A stretch of DNA of 22,057 bases, taken from the IMG/VR virus record IMGVR_UViG_3300008113_006560, positions 1 to 22,057 of that record; one strand, given 5' to 3'. Below the pieces are notes generated by a model. That model was given only the letters and a program-made list of their open reading frames with translations, was not told the origin of the DNA and did no database searches. Positions within the stretch are counted from its first letter, which is position 1; the number at the start of each line of letters is the position of its first letter. The stretch is from a virus. Positions 21,617 to 22,057 of the stretch are shown here, piece after piece. The translations under genes were made by a program, and so were the position numbers.

Positions 21617-21791
21617 TGTTCATTACCCAATTCTCACAAAAAATTTCTGCATCTTGTTCATTATTAAAATATTCAATGCCATTATACTCTATATCAGAGT
21701 CATAAAGCAAGGCTGTGTATTCACTTTTGCCTGCTAAGTAAATCTTTGCTGTTTTGTTTTCATTCATAAAACAATGTAATTGATGTATCAT
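21609..21791 (-). CDS. Small unknown acidic protein, 60 aa
   Basis: MIHQLHCFMNENKTAKIYL, then SEYTALLYDSDIEYNGIEYF and NNEQDAEIFCENWVMNNE. It looks like a small alpha/beta protein with several aromatic residues and a C-terminal helix; no family is recognised. AGGG lies 7 bases before the ATG at 21791, just at the stop of the preceding gene. It is translationally linked on both sides (3 bases from the gene before, 8-base overlap with the deformylase gene). Confidence 0.65.
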   Translation of the reverse strand: MIHQLHCFMNENKTAKIYLAGKSEYTALLYDSDIEYNGIEYFNNEQDAEIFCENWVMNNE

Positions 21792-21794
21792 AAT

Positions 21795-22057
21795 TTACCC
21801 TATAATTGGTTTATCAAACAGAGATTCTTTTATTACCTGTGGATCCCATGCCGTTCTGGAATCACACATAAGAACATTCATGTCCAACAGTTCACGCAAT
21901 CCTAGATGCATATCAAATGGAACATTGTATTGTTCTTTTGCCTTAACGATATAATCTACCAAAAACTTTTGGTAGAGTTCAGCATACTTCTTCTGGCACA
22001 TATATGCTTTGTTGTCACCAATGGCAAACACTCTCCAATTTTTGTAGTTACCATTCG
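21795..22057 (-). CDS. Unknown protein, C-terminal part only
   Basis: The frame is open to the right edge of the window, so the start lies outside. The visible end reads NYKNWRVFAIGDNKAYMCQK, then a helix (YAELYQKFLVDYIVKAKEQY) and a tail CDSRTAWDPQVIKESLFDKP. A GTG at 22031 could be taken as a start, but the in-frame residues before it continue sensibly and no ribosome site fits it. There is no recognised family. It is part of the same run of overlapping genes as the deformylase. Confidence 0.65.
   Translation of the reverse strand, partial: NGNYKNWRVFAIGDNKAYMCQKKYAELYQKFLVDYIVKAKEQYNVPFDMHLGLRELLDMNVLMCDSRTAWDPQVIKESLFDKPIIG

Overview
The window is a stretch of a T4-like tailed-phage (myovirus) genome that carries the DNA replication core. 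Every convincing gene reads on the minus strand, so transcription runs from high to low coordinates. The DNA is AT-rich and tightly packed, with 4-50 base overlaps between many genes. The T4-type proteins (gp45 clamp, gp44/gp62 clamp loader, RegA, gp43 polymerase, UvsX, gp41 helicase) occur in T4-like order. The added genes (CobS-like ATPase, peptide deformylase, 2OG-Fe(II) hydroxylase, MazG-like pyrophosphohydrolase, cytidylyltransferase) resemble the accessory set of marine T4-like phages. No photosynthesis genes are visible and the host cannot be read from the sequence.

Reading in transcription order: 22057-19705 holds two small unknown genes, a peptide deformylase and a 445-aa protein resembling DUF4338/DruA. 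At 19692-19505 lies a promoter, a structured stretch with no minus-strand gene, and a terminator, which together look like a ~150-nt small RNA gene. From 19459 to 15243 there is a 59-aa protein, a large protein combining an HExxH metallopeptidase motif with a von Willebrand A domain, its AAA+ partner of the CobS/MoxR type, and a winged-helix-like small protein. Several of these units have their own sigma70-type promoters, three with a perfect TTGACA -35 box, and two strong terminators follow.

From 15169 to 10305 come a glycosyltransferase, a deoxynucleoside monophosphate kinase, then gp45, a small coiled-coil protein, gp44, a small membrane protein, a predicted PD-(D/E)XK nuclease split by a frameshift, gp62 and RegA. 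gp44 is unusual: it lacks its N-terminal segment and its Walker A lysine is glutamine. From 10215 to 6706 lies a nucleotide-metabolism and accessory block: phosphoesterase, a 54-aa protein, dCMP deaminase, an AbrB-like protein fused to an RMF-like tail, cytidylyltransferase, MazG-like enzyme and small unknowns.

From 6693 to 1 come DNA polymerase gp43, an inserted GIY-YIG (T5orf172-type) endonuclease gene, a hydroxylase, a four-helix membrane protein, UvsX, a gp40-position protein and the 5' part of the gp41 helicase gene. The endonuclease gene is bracketed by a perfect 27-bp direct repeat that carries both the end of the polymerase gene and the ribosome binding site and start of the hydroxylase gene, a footprint of its insertion.

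The genes fit together as a replisome (clamp, loader, polymerase, helicase, recombinase) with nucleotide supply (dCMP deaminase, dNMP kinase, MazG-like enzyme) and translational control (RegA). The most unusual items are the duplicated insertion footprint, the candidate small RNA, the CobS-like/VWA-peptidase pair, the altered gp44 and the AbrB/RMF-like double gene.
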